A stretch of 54,385 nucleotides of DNA, from NCBI GenBank assembly GCA_944391015.1, contig CALXRZ010000005.1, forward strand, positions 1 through 54,385. Direction: 5' to 3'. The DNA comes from an uncultured Clostridia bacterium. Lineage in GTDB: Bacteria > Bacillota > Clostridia > TANB77 > CAG-508. Position numbers and translations under genes: made by a program. Position 1 is the first letter of the stretch, and each line of letters opens with the position of its first letter. Shown in pieces: positions 34,884 to 43,382 of this stretch. The notes beneath the pieces are model-generated. The model searched no databases. It was not told the DNA's origin and saw nothing but the letters and a program-made list of their open reading frames with translations.

Positions 34884-35312
34884 TTATTTTATTGTAATTT
34901 TATAACCTGTATGGTCTTCATTTGTAAAAAGATAATTCACATAATCACATCCGTTTGTGAACACAAAAGTTGCAGTATGTATTCCATCAGTTAAATAAAC
35001 AACTTCTCCATCCTCTACCTCTTCTACCGAAGCTTTAAAATTAACATTACTATCTTTAAACCATTCGCCACCTGCATTTTTTACATCTCTACCTAATGTA
35101 TTAAAACTTGCTTGTGATAATATTCCTGTGCCACTACCATATACTTCACTTTCCATTGCTGCTAATTTTAACTCATAATATTCGGTGGAAGGCATAGAAC
35201 CCCATTTAATTTTTACATCCTCAACACCTGCAATAATAAATATTCCGCCTATAATAACTATCGCTATAATAATTATTAAGATTATTAAGCTGATTCCATT
35301 TTCTTTTTTCAT
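34884..35312 (-). CDS. Prepilin-like small secreted/membrane protein (1)
   Basis: 142 residues. The N-terminus MKKENGISLIILIIIIAIVIIGG matches a type IV prepilin-like signal: short basic leader, Gly before a hydrophobic helix. The expected Glu at mature position 5 is absent. The rest is a globular domain with two cysteine-containing stretches near the end (FTNGCDYVNYLF). ATG preceded by AAGAGGTGTTTTTTA. No pilin assembly ATPase, prepilin peptidase or secretin lies nearby, so any processing would use enzymes encoded elsewhere. A similar gene follows upstream. Confidence 0.7.
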   Translation of the reverse strand: MKKENGISLIILIIIIAIVIIGGIFIIAGVEDVKIKWGSMPSTEYYELKLAAMESEVYGSGTGILSQASFNTLGRDVKNAGGEWFKDSNVNFKASVEEVEDGEVVYLTDGIHTATFVFTNGCDYVNYLFTNEDHTGYKITIK

Positions 35313-35356
35313 TAAAAAACACCTCTTACTTAGTAATATTGTCTAAATATAAATAA

Positions 35357-35710
35357 CTAATCCCAAAGTTGAAGAAACAAATCCTGTGTATTAGGTTGCC
35401 ATTGAATAGCCTGTCCGTCATAAATTACAGTTCCACTTATTAGTATTTCTTTACCTTCATACATAATTTTTATAGAGCCACTATACTCATTATCATTTTT
35501 CTTTACGAGAATCATATCTTCTAATACAGTAAAAGTAACTCCTTTCTGTCTCCACTCAGTTGTTATCCTTTCTTGAACCTCACTTGCAAGTAATTCTGTT
35601 GATATTTTGGTTTTATCATTAAATAAATTTGATAATAAAATAACTCCTACAACAATTATTACAATTATAATTATTAAATTTAGTAAAGCTACTCCTTTTT
35701 GTTTTTTCAT
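35357..35710 (-). CDS. Prepilin-like small secreted/membrane protein (2)
   Basis: About 117 residues from the ATG at 35710 (AAGGAGGTGTTTTAT upstream); the frame is open three codons further. The N-terminus MKKQKGVALLNLIIIIVIIVVGVILL again has the basic leader, Gly and long hydrophobic helix of type IV pilin-like proteins. The remainder (about 35-117) is a small polar domain. It shares design but little sequence with the neighbour at 34884-35312, 44 bp away, so the two look like a duplicated, diverged pair. Confidence 0.7.
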   Translation of the reverse strand: MKKQKGVALLNLIIIIVIIVVGVILLSNLFNDKTKISTELLASEVQERITTEWRQKGVTFTVLEDMILVKKNDNEYSGSIKIMYEGKEILISGTVIYDGQAIQWQPNTQDLFLQLWD

Positions 35711-35777
35711 ATAAAACACCTCCTTATCTTTTGTAAAATCTTGTCGAATTTTAGTATATTATATCATTTCTTTTTTA

Positions 35778-35975
35778 TTATCGGCAATATGTTTTTACAA
35801 TATAATCAACTTGTTCACTTGATAACCTATTATTTATTTTTGCCAAACCTAAAAGTGATTTTATATTTTTCCACTTCATACTTTTACAATGTCCTTGAGC
35901 AGTTTCTTCTATATATTCTACAATTTCTTGAAATATATAAAAAGGTATATTAAAATCTTCATTTATCTTTTCCAT
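35778..35975 (-). CDS. 65-residue hypothetical protein, element
   Basis: Small soluble protein, probably helical (NIPFYIFQEIVEYIEETAQ; QVDYIVKTYCR). It begins the minus-strand group, 120 bp from the divergent XRE gene. AAAGGTTTTGTGAAAA precedes the ATG, a moderate ribosome binding site. Family unknown; small helical proteins of this kind beside a repressor are common in phage-related regulatory modules. Confidence 0.55.
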   Translation of the reverse strand: MEKINEDFNIPFYIFQEIVEYIEETAQGHCKSMKWKNIKSLLGLAKINNRLSSEQVDYIVKTYCR

Positions 35976-36096
35976 TTTTCACAAAACCTTTCTTAATATA
36001 AATAATACTACACAAGTTGGCAACTGTCAACAACATAAAATCACTTTTTTGTTAATATTTCTAATATAGGAAATACTACAAAAAAGGAGATTTTGT

Positions 36097-36336
36097 ATGG
36101 ATTTATCACAAGCAGTTAGAATAAGAATTACAAATTTAATAGAAGAAAGAAATATAAATGTTTCAAAACTTTGTACAATGGCAGGAATATCAAGAGCAAC
36201 ATTATCAAAATTTTTATCAGGTCAGAGAAAATATTTAAGAATAGATATAATAGAATATATTTGTGAAGGTTTAAATATGAAACTAAAAGATTTTTTCAAT
36301 GACCCTCTATTTGATAATATAGAAATAGAAGATTAA
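36097..36336 (+). CDS. XRE-family helix-turn-helix regulator, small
   Basis: 79 residues. The helix-turn-helix spans about residues 19-60 (VSKLCTMAGISRATLSKFLSGQRKYLRIDIIEYICEGLNM). AAAGGAGATTTTGT precedes the ATG. Divergent from the small-gene group, with a hyphenated GTTG...CAAC word pair at about 36016-36031 in the shared upstream region as a possible operator. It probably controls the left-end genes. It differs in length and sequence from the second XRE regulator near the recombinase. Confidence 0.85.
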   Translation: MDLSQAVRIRITNLIEERNINVSKLCTMAGISRATLSKFLSGQRKYLRIDIIEYICEGLNMKLKDFFNDPLFDNIEIED

Positions 36337-36367
36337 AAGATAGTACAAAAATTACATACTATCTTTT
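36335..36367 (+). terminator. Terminator after the small XRE gene
   Basis: AAAAGATAGTA (36335-36345) pairs with TACTATCTTTT (36357-36367) and is followed by T-rich sequence; it overlaps the stop codon. Confidence 0.8.
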
Positions 36368-36493
36368 TTATTTTTTATAGAATTTATTGGCTGGCAGTTG
36401 TTCCAGAAGCCACAGGTTCTTTTTAAAGACGTTTTTATAATGCAAATAATATAAGTTCATATTTAAAATATTCCAAACCGCTTCTAGTTGCAA

Positions 36494-36742
36494 TTATTTC
36501 TTTTTATGTCTTGAATAGTGGTCTGTTGGTAGTCCTAGTTCTCTCAACTCTTTTTGCGTGTATTCTTTCAATATGTAACCGCCGAATAGGTATGGGGAAT
36601 TACTATTATGATTACAATGTGCTATTCTATGTCCTAAACTTACAGCACCGTGTCTATGAATACAATTACAAAAAGGACACCAAAACACATATTGCACACC
36701 ATCTTTACTTCTAAAAACTTTTACTATTGGATATTCGTCCAC
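36494..36742 (-). CDS. Cys/His-rich hypothetical protein, probable zinc-binding
   Basis: 82 residues. CPFCNCIHRH and HRIAHCNHN provide candidate zinc ligands (two CxxC-type Cys, then His/Cys). The tail reads KEYTQKELRELGLPTDHYSRHKKK. ATG with AAGGAGGTAATAATTGTG upstream. Located 14 bp after the KGG-protein gene on the same strand. Small zinc proteins in this position are common in phage and satellite gene blocks. Family unknown. Confidence 0.65.
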   Translation of the reverse strand: MDEYPIVKVFRSKDGVQYVFWCPFCNCIHRHGAVSLGHRIAHCNHNSNSPYLFGGYILKEYTQKELRELGLPTDHYSRHKKK

Positions 36743-36755
36743 AATTATTACCTCC

Positions 36756-37154
36756 TTAAAATTTTATTTTTCTATTTCTTCTTTTTTCTTTAGTTTTGGC
36801 AAGTCGTTTATAAATACAATATTTTGTAGTGGCTCGACAATTCCGCTCTTTTGGGTCTTGTCCTAAAGTATCACGAATTACTTGAAATGCACGAATTGAA
36901 CCGTTAAGAGTTTGTTGTACTAAACTCACACACATTGCATTTTGTATTGTAAGTTCTTCTTCTGGTATTCCTAGTTTTCGCATATTATCTTTTAGCTTAC
37001 ACTCGTTTAATTCAAGCAACATAAGTTGTTCAAGCTGTTCTTTTATGAATTTCTTTTTTTGTCTTGCTTTTACACTTGCTTTTCCGCCTTTGCTCCCAAT
37101 TTCTCGTGCTTTCTCCGTGCTTAAAGGTTTTAAGTTTTCAATATTATTTGCCAT
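36756..37154 (-). CDS. KGG-motif phage protein, probably frameshifted near its end
   Basis: 132 residues as read. The N-terminus STEKAREIGSKGGKASVKARQKKK has the basic KGG motif common in phage proteins near the terminase small subunit. The middle (NAMCVSLVQQTLNGSIRAFQVIRDTLGQDPKE) fits that family. After DPKE the frame gives a compositionally odd tail (RNCRATTKYCIYKRLAKTK). The +1 frame instead reads SGIVEPLQNIVFINDLPKL and stops near 36764, which looks like the true end. A two-base loss at about 36845-36852 (GAGAG to GAG) would explain it. Confidence 0.7.
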   Translation of the reverse strand: MANNIENLKPLSTEKAREIGSKGGKASVKARQKKKFIKEQLEQLMLLELNECKLKDNMRKLGIPEEELTIQNAMCVSLVQQTLNGSIRAFQVIRDTLGQDPKERNCRATTKYCIYKRLAKTKEKRRNRKIKF

Positions 37155-37277
37155 AAGATACCCCCCTAAAATTTTATATGTATAGTATGTATAAAATGTA
37201 TATTTTTACTACTACCTTTTTATATTTTTTTTTATATATAATGCTAGTATAATTTTTATACATTTTATACAATTTCA

Positions 37278-39581
37278 TTATTCTTTATCTTTAAAATCAT
37301 AACCAGCAATAACATTTTGAACTGTTTTGCCTTTTACTGTTCCTTGTTTTTGCCAATAGTTATGCTCTTTTAGATATTTCATAAATTCGCCTTTGCTTAA
37401 AGATGGCAGATTATTTTTATCACACCACTGGCAATATTTATTGTGTGCGTCATTGCAAGAAACATTTTTTTTGCTGTCTTTTACAAGTTCTTGTTTGATA
37501 AATTTATCAATTTTGTCGTTTTTCTTTTCGTATTCAGCTGTTGCAATTTTAATTTCTTCTGGAGTAGTAAGACCTTCTTCACGAAAATTTTCTAAACCTT
37601 CCAAAAGCCAATTAAAAATACCAGAGATTTCATTTTCGACTTTTAGTTTGTCCTTTAATTCTTTGTCTTGTTTTTCGTCTTTAAAATGTCTATCAAAAGT
37701 GATAACATTTATACGTCCACTTTTAAAAACTGTATCGTCATTTATAATTGGCAAATGATTTGTATTTATAAATAACTTAAACATAGGGTAGAATTCAAAC
37801 TCATTTTGATTTAAAAATCTTGCTACTATCTTATCTCTACCAGTTAATGTTTTAAGTAAAGCACTATCAATTACCATATCGTGTGATGGTTCGGAGATAT
37901 TCAAAAACCTACAACCATTTAGCCTTGCTATATCACTACTTGCTTTTGATGCATCTTTCCACTTTTTTATTGCTAATGTTTCAGGAACTGCTGTCCTTCC
38001 ATAATCTCCTAACATATATAATATAGTATCCATTAAAGTACCTTTACCATTTCTTGTTTTCTTTCCATAAAGTATAAAACATTTTTCAAGCAATGTTTCT
38101 GCTGTTAGTGTATATCCAAAAATCTTTTGCAAAAAGTCAATTTTGTTTTTATTATGACGCATTACTTCATTTATAAATTTTTTAAATTGTGGACACATAG
38201 CTTTTGGATTATACACTACATTACTAATTTTAGATAATAAGTCATCTGGATTATGGTTTGTAAATTTAAAAGTTCTTAAATTTAATGTTCCATTTTGACA
38301 GTTGAACAAGTCTTTATTTTTGTCAAAATCTGTTTGACTTATAAACATTTTACTTTGGCTATCTTCAAGTATCTTTTTTCGTGTGTTATAATTGCCTAAA
38401 GTTTTTATGTATTTTAAGTATGTATCTTTTTTATCTTCGTCTTTAATGTATGGAATATAAGTTAATAATGTTTTTGACAGTTCTTTTAATTTTTGTCTTG
38501 CTATCATTGCTCCTGCATCTTCTTTCCATACTTTACCATTAAAATAATACCATTGTTTAGCAGTTGTGTTATATCTTAATTGTGATTTAAACATATCTGC
38601 AAACAGTTCACTCATACCAATATCGTTATGAGAATATCTTTTTTCTGGCGTTAATTTTTTCAATTTTTCTAACATTATAAATTTTACACCATTTTTATAA
38701 AATTTTCCTTTACAAAGTACAATAGCCTTTTTTATAGTACTGTGTTTGTAATCTAATCTGTTCCATTTTTCCCTATAAAGTTTACTGCCACAAAAAAGTT
38801 TGTCTATCAACTCAATATCTTCTCCACAATAGAAAGCTAAAATATCACATAATGCCATATCTGCTGAACTATCATCATCACTATAATCAGAGATGTCGCC
38901 ATCAAAATATAGTTTAGTAAACTTTTCAGCTTGTTCACTTTTATTAATAATTTCTATTATATCAGCACAAGCCATATCTAAAATATCACTATCTGCAATA
39001 ACAGTGGTTTCTTTAATCTCTTTTTTCATATATTTGTCTAAAAATGTTAATAATTGTTCAGTACAGTCATTTATAGATTTATTTACAATTACATTTTCGG
39101 TAAAAGTAAAAAACCTATTTGTTAGACCACCAACATAACTTTCTATTTTATTGTGTGGATTTTTTTGATAGTATTTTTCGTTTAGTTTAGTTCCAGTTTC
39201 GTCTTTAGGAATTTTACTTATATCTACTTGCAAAAGAATATGTAAGCCTTTGCCACTAGGGCTTTTTTCTGCATAAGTATCAAAAAGAGATAATATATCT
39301 TTAGTAATAATATCTTCAAAATCTCTTTTGTCAATATCTATTCCACATAGACCTTCAGGAATTACCAAACCTATTCCATCAAAGCCATATTTTTCCTTTG
39401 TTGTCATTGCTTCGTCATAAGAACACCAAGTTTCTTGATATTCTTCGTTTACACCAGTAGGAGTATTTTGGTAAGATATAGGAACTTTTGTTAATTTTCC
39501 TTTTATATATTTATAATTCCAACAAAGCCATATTTGTTGTGATTTTAATTCTGCTATTGTAATTCTTTTAATAATTTTCAT
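37278..39581 (-). CDS. Phage/plasmid primase-helicase, P4/D5 type
   Basis: About 767 residues from the ATG at 39581 (GAAAGGAA upstream); the frame is open 12 codons further. The N-terminal primase-like domain carries GLCGIDIDKRDF and SPSGKGLHILLQ, motifs of prim-pol type primases. The C-terminal D5/P4 helicase carries Walker A GKKTRNGKGTLMDTI and a following NISEPSHD region. It lets the element start its own replication after excision. It is the largest gene of the element and on the minus strand. Similar proteins occur in phage satellites, prophages and plasmids. Confidence 0.92.
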   Translation of the reverse strand: MKIIKRITIAELKSQQIWLCWNYKYIKGKLTKVPISYQNTPTGVNEEYQETWCSYDEAMTTKEKYGFDGIGLVIPEGLCGIDIDKRDFEDIITKDILSLFDTYAEKSPSGKGLHILLQVDISKIPKDETGTKLNEKYYQKNPHNKIESYVGGLTNRFFTFTENVIVNKSINDCTEQLLTFLDKYMKKEIKETTVIADSDILDMACADIIEIINKSEQAEKFTKLYFDGDISDYSDDDSSADMALCDILAFYCGEDIELIDKLFCGSKLYREKWNRLDYKHSTIKKAIVLCKGKFYKNGVKFIMLEKLKKLTPEKRYSHNDIGMSELFADMFKSQLRYNTTAKQWYYFNGKVWKEDAGAMIARQKLKELSKTLLTYIPYIKDEDKKDTYLKYIKTLGNYNTRKKILEDSQSKMFISQTDFDKNKDLFNCQNGTLNLRTFKFTNHNPDDLLSKISNVVYNPKAMCPQFKKFINEVMRHNKNKIDFLQKIFGYTLTAETLLEKCFILYGKKTRNGKGTLMDTILYMLGDYGRTAVPETLAIKKWKDASKASSDIARLNGCRFLNISEPSHDMVIDSALLKTLTGRDKIVARFLNQNEFEFYPMFKLFINTNHLPIINDDTVFKSGRINVITFDRHFKDEKQDKELKDKLKVENEISGIFNWLLEGLENFREEGLTTPEEIKIATAEYEKKNDKIDKFIKQELVKDSKKNVSCNDAHNKYCQWCDKNNLPSLSKGEFMKYLKEHNYWQKQGTVKGKTVQNVIAGYDFKDKE

Positions 39582-39696
39582 TTCCTTTCTTTCCTTTCTT
39601 TTAAAATTTGACCCCAAAAAAATCAGGTCTATGTAATCTCGTTCGCCACTGCAGAATCGACTTTCAAAAGATATACTAAGTAGTAAAACACTTGTT

Positions 39697-39915
39697 TTAT
39701 TTTTTGCTTTTTGTATCTTCTTTCAAAAATTGTTCAAATTCTTGACGATTTTGTTCAATATATGCTTTTATTGCTAACACAGATATTGAACGTGCTATTT
39801 CATTTATTTGTTTTTGTGAAAATTCTATCATATATTGAACAATGCTCCTTTCCAAAAAAGTTGTAATTATATTTATTTGTTGCTGTTTAGCTTTTGCTCC
39901 GCTTTTCGTTGCCAA
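39697..39915 (-). CDS. 72-residue hypothetical protein with TTG start
   Basis: Starts at a TTG (39915) with a weak AAAGAG upstream; no ATG is available. The protein is basic at its start (ATKSGAKAKQQQ), then helical (IVQYMIEFSQKQINEIARSISVLAIKAYI). Its first 43 bases overlap the end of the small gene upstream, suggesting coupling. Family unknown. It lies immediately before the primase gene on the same strand. Confidence 0.5.
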   Translation of the reverse strand: MATKSGAKAKQQQINIITTFLERSIVQYMIEFSQKQINEIARSISVLAIKAYIEQNRQEFEQFLKEDTKSKK

Positions 39916-40028
39916 AATCTCTTTTGTGCATCTTTGTATTTATCTGGGTTTTGTCTTCTGTAATTTCTGTAATATTCTTTTTTAGCAGATTTCATTTCAT
40001 TAGTTAATTCGTCATTTTTACCTTTCAT
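39873..40028 (-). CDS. 51-residue basic hypothetical protein
   Basis: ATG at 40028 with an excellent AAAAGGAGGTTTTTGTT upstream. The protein begins MKGKNDELTNEMKSAKKEYYRN and contains YRRQNPDKYKDAQKRFWQRKAE, a charged helix of a kind seen in many phage-encoded small proteins. It is the first gene of the leftward replication operon, divergent from the XRE repressor, so probably under its control. Confidence 0.7.
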   Translation of the reverse strand: MKGKNDELTNEMKSAKKEYYRNYRRQNPDKYKDAQKRFWQRKAEQKLNSNK

Positions 40029-40146
40029 AACAAAAACCTCCTTTTCAAAATATCCTGAAAAAATTATTTTATTTTATTTACTTTTATTAAGAATTGTGTT
40101 ATACTAGTTTTAGCTGAATAAAATAAAAGATAATAAAATAATTTAT

Positions 40147-40174
40147 TTGAGAACATTTTACAACTTGCTATAAA
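40147..40174 (+). promoter_or_regulatory. Candidate promoter of the element repressor
   Basis: TTGAGA (40147-40152), a 16-base spacer and TATAAA (40169-40174), about 95 bases before the start. The 240-bp divergent region is very AT-rich; I could not define an operator. Confidence 0.45.
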
Positions 40175-40267
40175 ATCTGTAAATACTTATTTAAAAGGTT
40201 TTATCTTAATAAAAAAGTTATAGAATTTGGCTAAAAATTTATTTCAATGAATTGGAGGAGTAAAGCA

Positions 40268-41011
40268 ATGAGTAAAGGAAAAAGAATACAAAAGAAAGAT
40301 AAAGAAAGTGAAAAACAAGTTACAATTTTTTTAAATAGGTTTAACGAAGAATTTGACAAACTAGGAACTAATGCAAAAGTATTTGCACTGGAAACAGGAA
40401 TTTCCCAAAGTGCTATATCACAATATAGAAATAGAACTATTAAGTCATTACCTAATATGAAAACAATAGAAAAGTTAGTTAGAAGTTTTTGCGTAAGTAG
40501 TAACTACCTTTTAGGAAAAAGTGACACACCAAATTATGAACACGAAGATATTATGAAAAAAATAGGTTTGTCAAAAAAAGCATATCAAATTTTGCAAAGT
40601 ATAAAAGGTACAGAGTTGATGAATACTATAAATTATTTAATTGAACAAGAAGAAATAAATTTGATAGGTGGTTTTTCGCCTATTTACGATGGAAATGAAG
40701 ACTATGATGAAGCACTCGAAAGAGCAATACAAGCTTATGAAGAAGAACTTGAAAGAATTGAAAATAATTGTTGTCCAATATTAAGTATGATACACAACTA
40801 TTATTCTACAACAACAACAGAAGAAGAAATGTATATTGTAAATGGCGATTTGAAAAAAATAAGTGATTTCAAACACAAAATTGACAGATTTCTAGCAAAT
40901 GGAAAAATATCTACAAACGATATTATAGAAGATACATTTTTAAAAGAAATTGAAAACGGACTAAAAAAATCAAAACAAAAATTAAAGAAAGGAAAGGAAC
41001 GTAAAAAGTGA
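40268..41011 (+). CDS. XRE-family repressor of the integrated element
   Basis: About 247 residues. The start is the ATG at 40268, set by GGAGGAG (40254-40260); an upstream in-frame ATG at 40247 precedes that site and is unlikely to be used. The N-terminal helix-turn-helix (about 27-80) reads VFALETGISQSAISQYRNRTIKSLPNMKTIEKLVRSF, like phage-type repressors. The C-terminal part is acidic then strongly basic (KKSKQKLKKGKERKK), with no LexA-type protease motif. Its TGA overlaps the GTG start of the recombinase, so repressor and recombinase are translationally coupled. Confidence 0.85.
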   Translation: MSKGKRIQKKDKESEKQVTIFLNRFNEEFDKLGTNAKVFALETGISQSAISQYRNRTIKSLPNMKTIEKLVRSFCVSSNYLLGKSDTPNYEHEDIMKKIGLSKKAYQILQSIKGTELMNTINYLIEQEEINLIGGFSPIYDGNEDYDEALERAIQAYEEELERIENNCCPILSMIHNYYSTTTTEEEMYIVNGDLKKISDFKHKIDRFLANGKISTNDIIEDTFLKEIENGLKKSKQKLKKGKERKK

Positions 41012-42554
41012 ATGTTGTAATCTATGCTCGTTATAGTTCGCATAATCAAACGGAATGTTCTATTGAGGGACAATTAAAAGTTTGTTATGAATATGCAAAA
41101 CAAAATAAATTAAATGTTATACACGAATATATAGACAGAGCACAAACTGGTACAAATGACAATAGAGAGCAATTTCAAAAGATGTTAGCTGATAGCGAAA
41201 GAAAATACTTTCAAGGGGTGTTAGTATATCAATTAGATAGATTCGGAAGAGGAGATGTAGTAGATGCAATAAATGAATACAAACTAAATAAAAATGGTGT
41301 AGAAGTAATTTCAGCAAAGGAAAATTTCACAAATGACCCAAGTGGAAATCTTATGAAAGGTGTAATACGAAGTATCAATAAGTATTATTCAGATGAATTA
41401 TCAGTAAAGGTAAGAAGAGGTATGGACTTAAACGCAGATAAATGTTATTACAATGGTGGTAGTGTTCCATTAGGCTTAAAATTAAAAGTTGTAGAAGAAT
41501 TAAATGGCTCATTTGGAAAAACAATTAAGAAAAAGAAATTTATACTAGATGAGGAAACCGCACCTATTGTAAGAAAAATATTTGAAATGTACAGTAGCGG
41601 AAGTACAATAGTAAAAATAAAAGAATATCTTGAAACAAAAGGCTTAAAATATTCAAATTGTAAAATTCGTACAATATTAGGAAACAAAAAATACATTGGA
41701 ATATATACACATAGTGGAAGAGAGATAGTAGATGCAATTCCTCAAATTATTGACAATGAACTATTTGAGGATGTACAAAAGTTACTTGAAAAAAATAAAC
41801 ACTCACGTTCTCGATTAAAAACACAAACAGAATATATTTTGACAACAAAATTATATTGTGGAAATTGTAAGCGGTATGATGGTACGGTGTAAGTGGAACG
41901 TCTTGTAATGGAACTATACACAATTATTATTCTTGTAATAATTCACGCAAAAAGAAATGTCATAAACGAAATGTGCAAAAAGAATATATTGAAAATATTG
42001 TAATAGAAAGAGCAAGAAACATATTAACAGATAACCACATAAATATAATAGCAAATGCAATTTATGAATTAGCACAAAAAGAAATGAAAGACAATACAAA
42101 TTTAAAAAGACTAACTAAAAGATTAAAAGAAAATGAACAACAAAAAAAGAATTTAATTGATAGTTTGAAAATGTGCAATGTTGATAGTGCAAGGCAAGCA
42201 ATTTTTGAAGAAATGCAAAAAATGGAAGAAGAGCGAAAAGAAATAGAAAAAGAACTTATATTGGAAAATGTAAATAAAGTTGATATAACAGTTCCAGAAA
42301 TAAAGTTCTTTTTAAAAGAAATGAGGAAGGGAAAAATTGATGATATAGAGTATTGCAAAATGTTAGTCAATGTGTTAATATACAAAGTGTATTTATATGA
42401 TAATAATTTGATAATTATTTTTAACACACAAAATAAACCATATAAAGAAAAAATACCTCTAATTGAAGAATTAGAGGAAAAGTTGGGGGCTAGTTCGTAT
42501 AAGGTTCGCTCAGCCCAGCCCAACCAACAAAAAAAGTTGCAATCTACTTTTTAG
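41008..42554 (+). pseudogene. Large serine recombinase (site-specific integrase), frameshifted
   Basis: The N-terminal resolvase domain has the catalytic serine in IYARYSS, QLDRFGRGD and the SVKVRRGM linker; a recombinase domain follows (about 160-250). The frame stops at 41892 inside the zinc-ribbon (LYCGNCKRYDGTV). The remaining reading frame resumes at about 41888 with VSGTSCNGT, NYYSCNN and KKKCHKRNVQKEYIENIV, then the coiled-coil tail to 42554. The join needs a one- or two-base indel; both halves would give about 515 residues, normal for this family. Start GTG overlapping the repressor stop. As read, only the catalytic half is made, so the element may be immobile. Confidence 0.88.
42515..42526 (+). 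other. attR: right 12-bp attachment core
   Basis: CCAGCCCAACCA, identical to the tRNA-Gln 3' end, within the last codons of the recombinase. A GCTAGTTCG word 16 bases before it (42490-42498) matches the tRNA-Gln T-arm. The native terminator hairpin of the tRNA operon follows directly. Confidence 0.7.
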
Positions 42555-42569
42555 TAAATTGCAACTTTT
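42532..42569. terminator. Terminator right of the element, probably the original tRNA terminator
   Basis: AAAAGTTGCAAT (42532-42543) pairs perfectly with ATTGCAACTTTT (42558-42569), with A and T runs on either side. It serves the recombinase (plus) and the sortase (minus). It lies where a tRNA-Gln terminator would have been before integration. Confidence 0.85.
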
Positions 42570-42579
42570 ATTTTATTCC

Positions 42580-43287
42580 TTAAACTTCTTGTGCCCATAT
42601 AATTAGTCTTGCAGATGTATCGTCTGTACAGGTTGTTAATGAAATTTCTCTTCTTCCTTCTGTATCTCTGTTCATATATGATGAATCACTTGTATTCGTT
42701 TCATATTTTTTTGTAATTTCATATTCTACTCTTTCTCCGTCTACTCCAGTTATGTATATTTTATCTCCCTTTTCTAGTCTTTTATTGTTTGAGAAAAAGC
42801 TACCATCTCTGTAGTTGTGACCAGCTAGAACAGTATTTCCTGGTTTATTTAAGCTATCATTTCCAGGATAAAGCTTTACAATACCCACATTTAATGCATT
42901 TATACTACCTTGATAATCTGGAATTATTGGATATTCAACATCTGTTTTTGGTATTTCAATGTAACCGATTACATCATATCCCATATATGTAACTCCTGTT
43001 CCTGAATCATCGTCGCCATCATCATCAGTTGTTTGATTATCTTGATATAATGAGTTTAAGTCTACCGTTGGGCCTACATCGTTTAGTATTATATTGTTTT
43101 CTGGTTCTGGCTTTTCTGTCGTCTCATTTAGCATATCTTTAAATTCATCTACTGCATCGGTTGCAGCTTTTTTTATATAATATTTTCTATATACTCGTAT
43201 TCCAAAAAATATAAGCAAACCTATTATTAAAATTATGACCAATATTAGGACAACTGTTAATGTTTTACTATACTTATTATTAAACAT
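42580..43287 (-). CDS. Sortase, class B/D-like transpeptidase
   Basis: 235 residues. N-terminal membrane segment (about 8-32), a polar linker, then the sortase barrel (about 105-235). The catalytic His lies in VLAGHNYRDGSFF, Cys in SLTTC and Arg in SARLIIWA. It joins the Thr of an LPxTG-like signal to peptidoglycan or to a pilin subunit. The VWA protein with IPQTG is the only sorting-signal protein in the window. The class is uncertain. ATG after AGGAGGAGAAAAT. Convergent with the element recombinase. Confidence 0.9.
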   Translation of the reverse strand: MFNNKYSKTLTVVLILVIILIIGLLIFFGIRVYRKYYIKKAATDAVDEFKDMLNETTEKPEPENNIILNDVGPTVDLNSLYQDNQTTDDDGDDDSGTGVTYMGYDVIGYIEIPKTDVEYPIIPDYQGSINALNVGIVKLYPGNDSLNKPGNTVLAGHNYRDGSFFSNNKRLEKGDKIYITGVDGERVEYEITKKYETNTSDSSYMNRDTEGRREISLTTCTDDTSARLIIWAQEV

Positions 43288-43382
43288 ATTTTCTCCTCCT
43301 TTTTTTCATAACTATATATATTATACCACATTTATATAATATTTTCCATAGTTTTTTTATTTAACCTTAAAGTTTAATTGTT

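Larger units (their letters stand above)
34497..42526. mobile_element. Integrated element of about 8.0 kb at the 3' end of tRNA-Gln
   Basis: Bounded by a 12-bp duplication CCAGCCCAACCA, left copy inside tRNA-Gln and right copy inside the 3' end of the recombinase gene. Contents from left to right: small membrane and prepilin-like genes, an XRE regulator, a Cys/His protein, a KGG-motif phage protein, a P4-type primase/helicase, two small ORFs, a second XRE regulator and a serine recombinase. No capsid, portal, large terminase, relaxase or conjugation gene is visible, so it resembles a phage satellite or a small replicating integrative element that depends on a helper. Serine recombinases less often use tRNA genes, so the boundary claim rests on the duplication. 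Confidence 0.8.

Noticed and set aside
40247..40267. Upstream ATG as start of the element repressor
   Set aside because: The GGAGGAG ribosome binding site lies after this ATG and is well spaced for the ATG at 40268.
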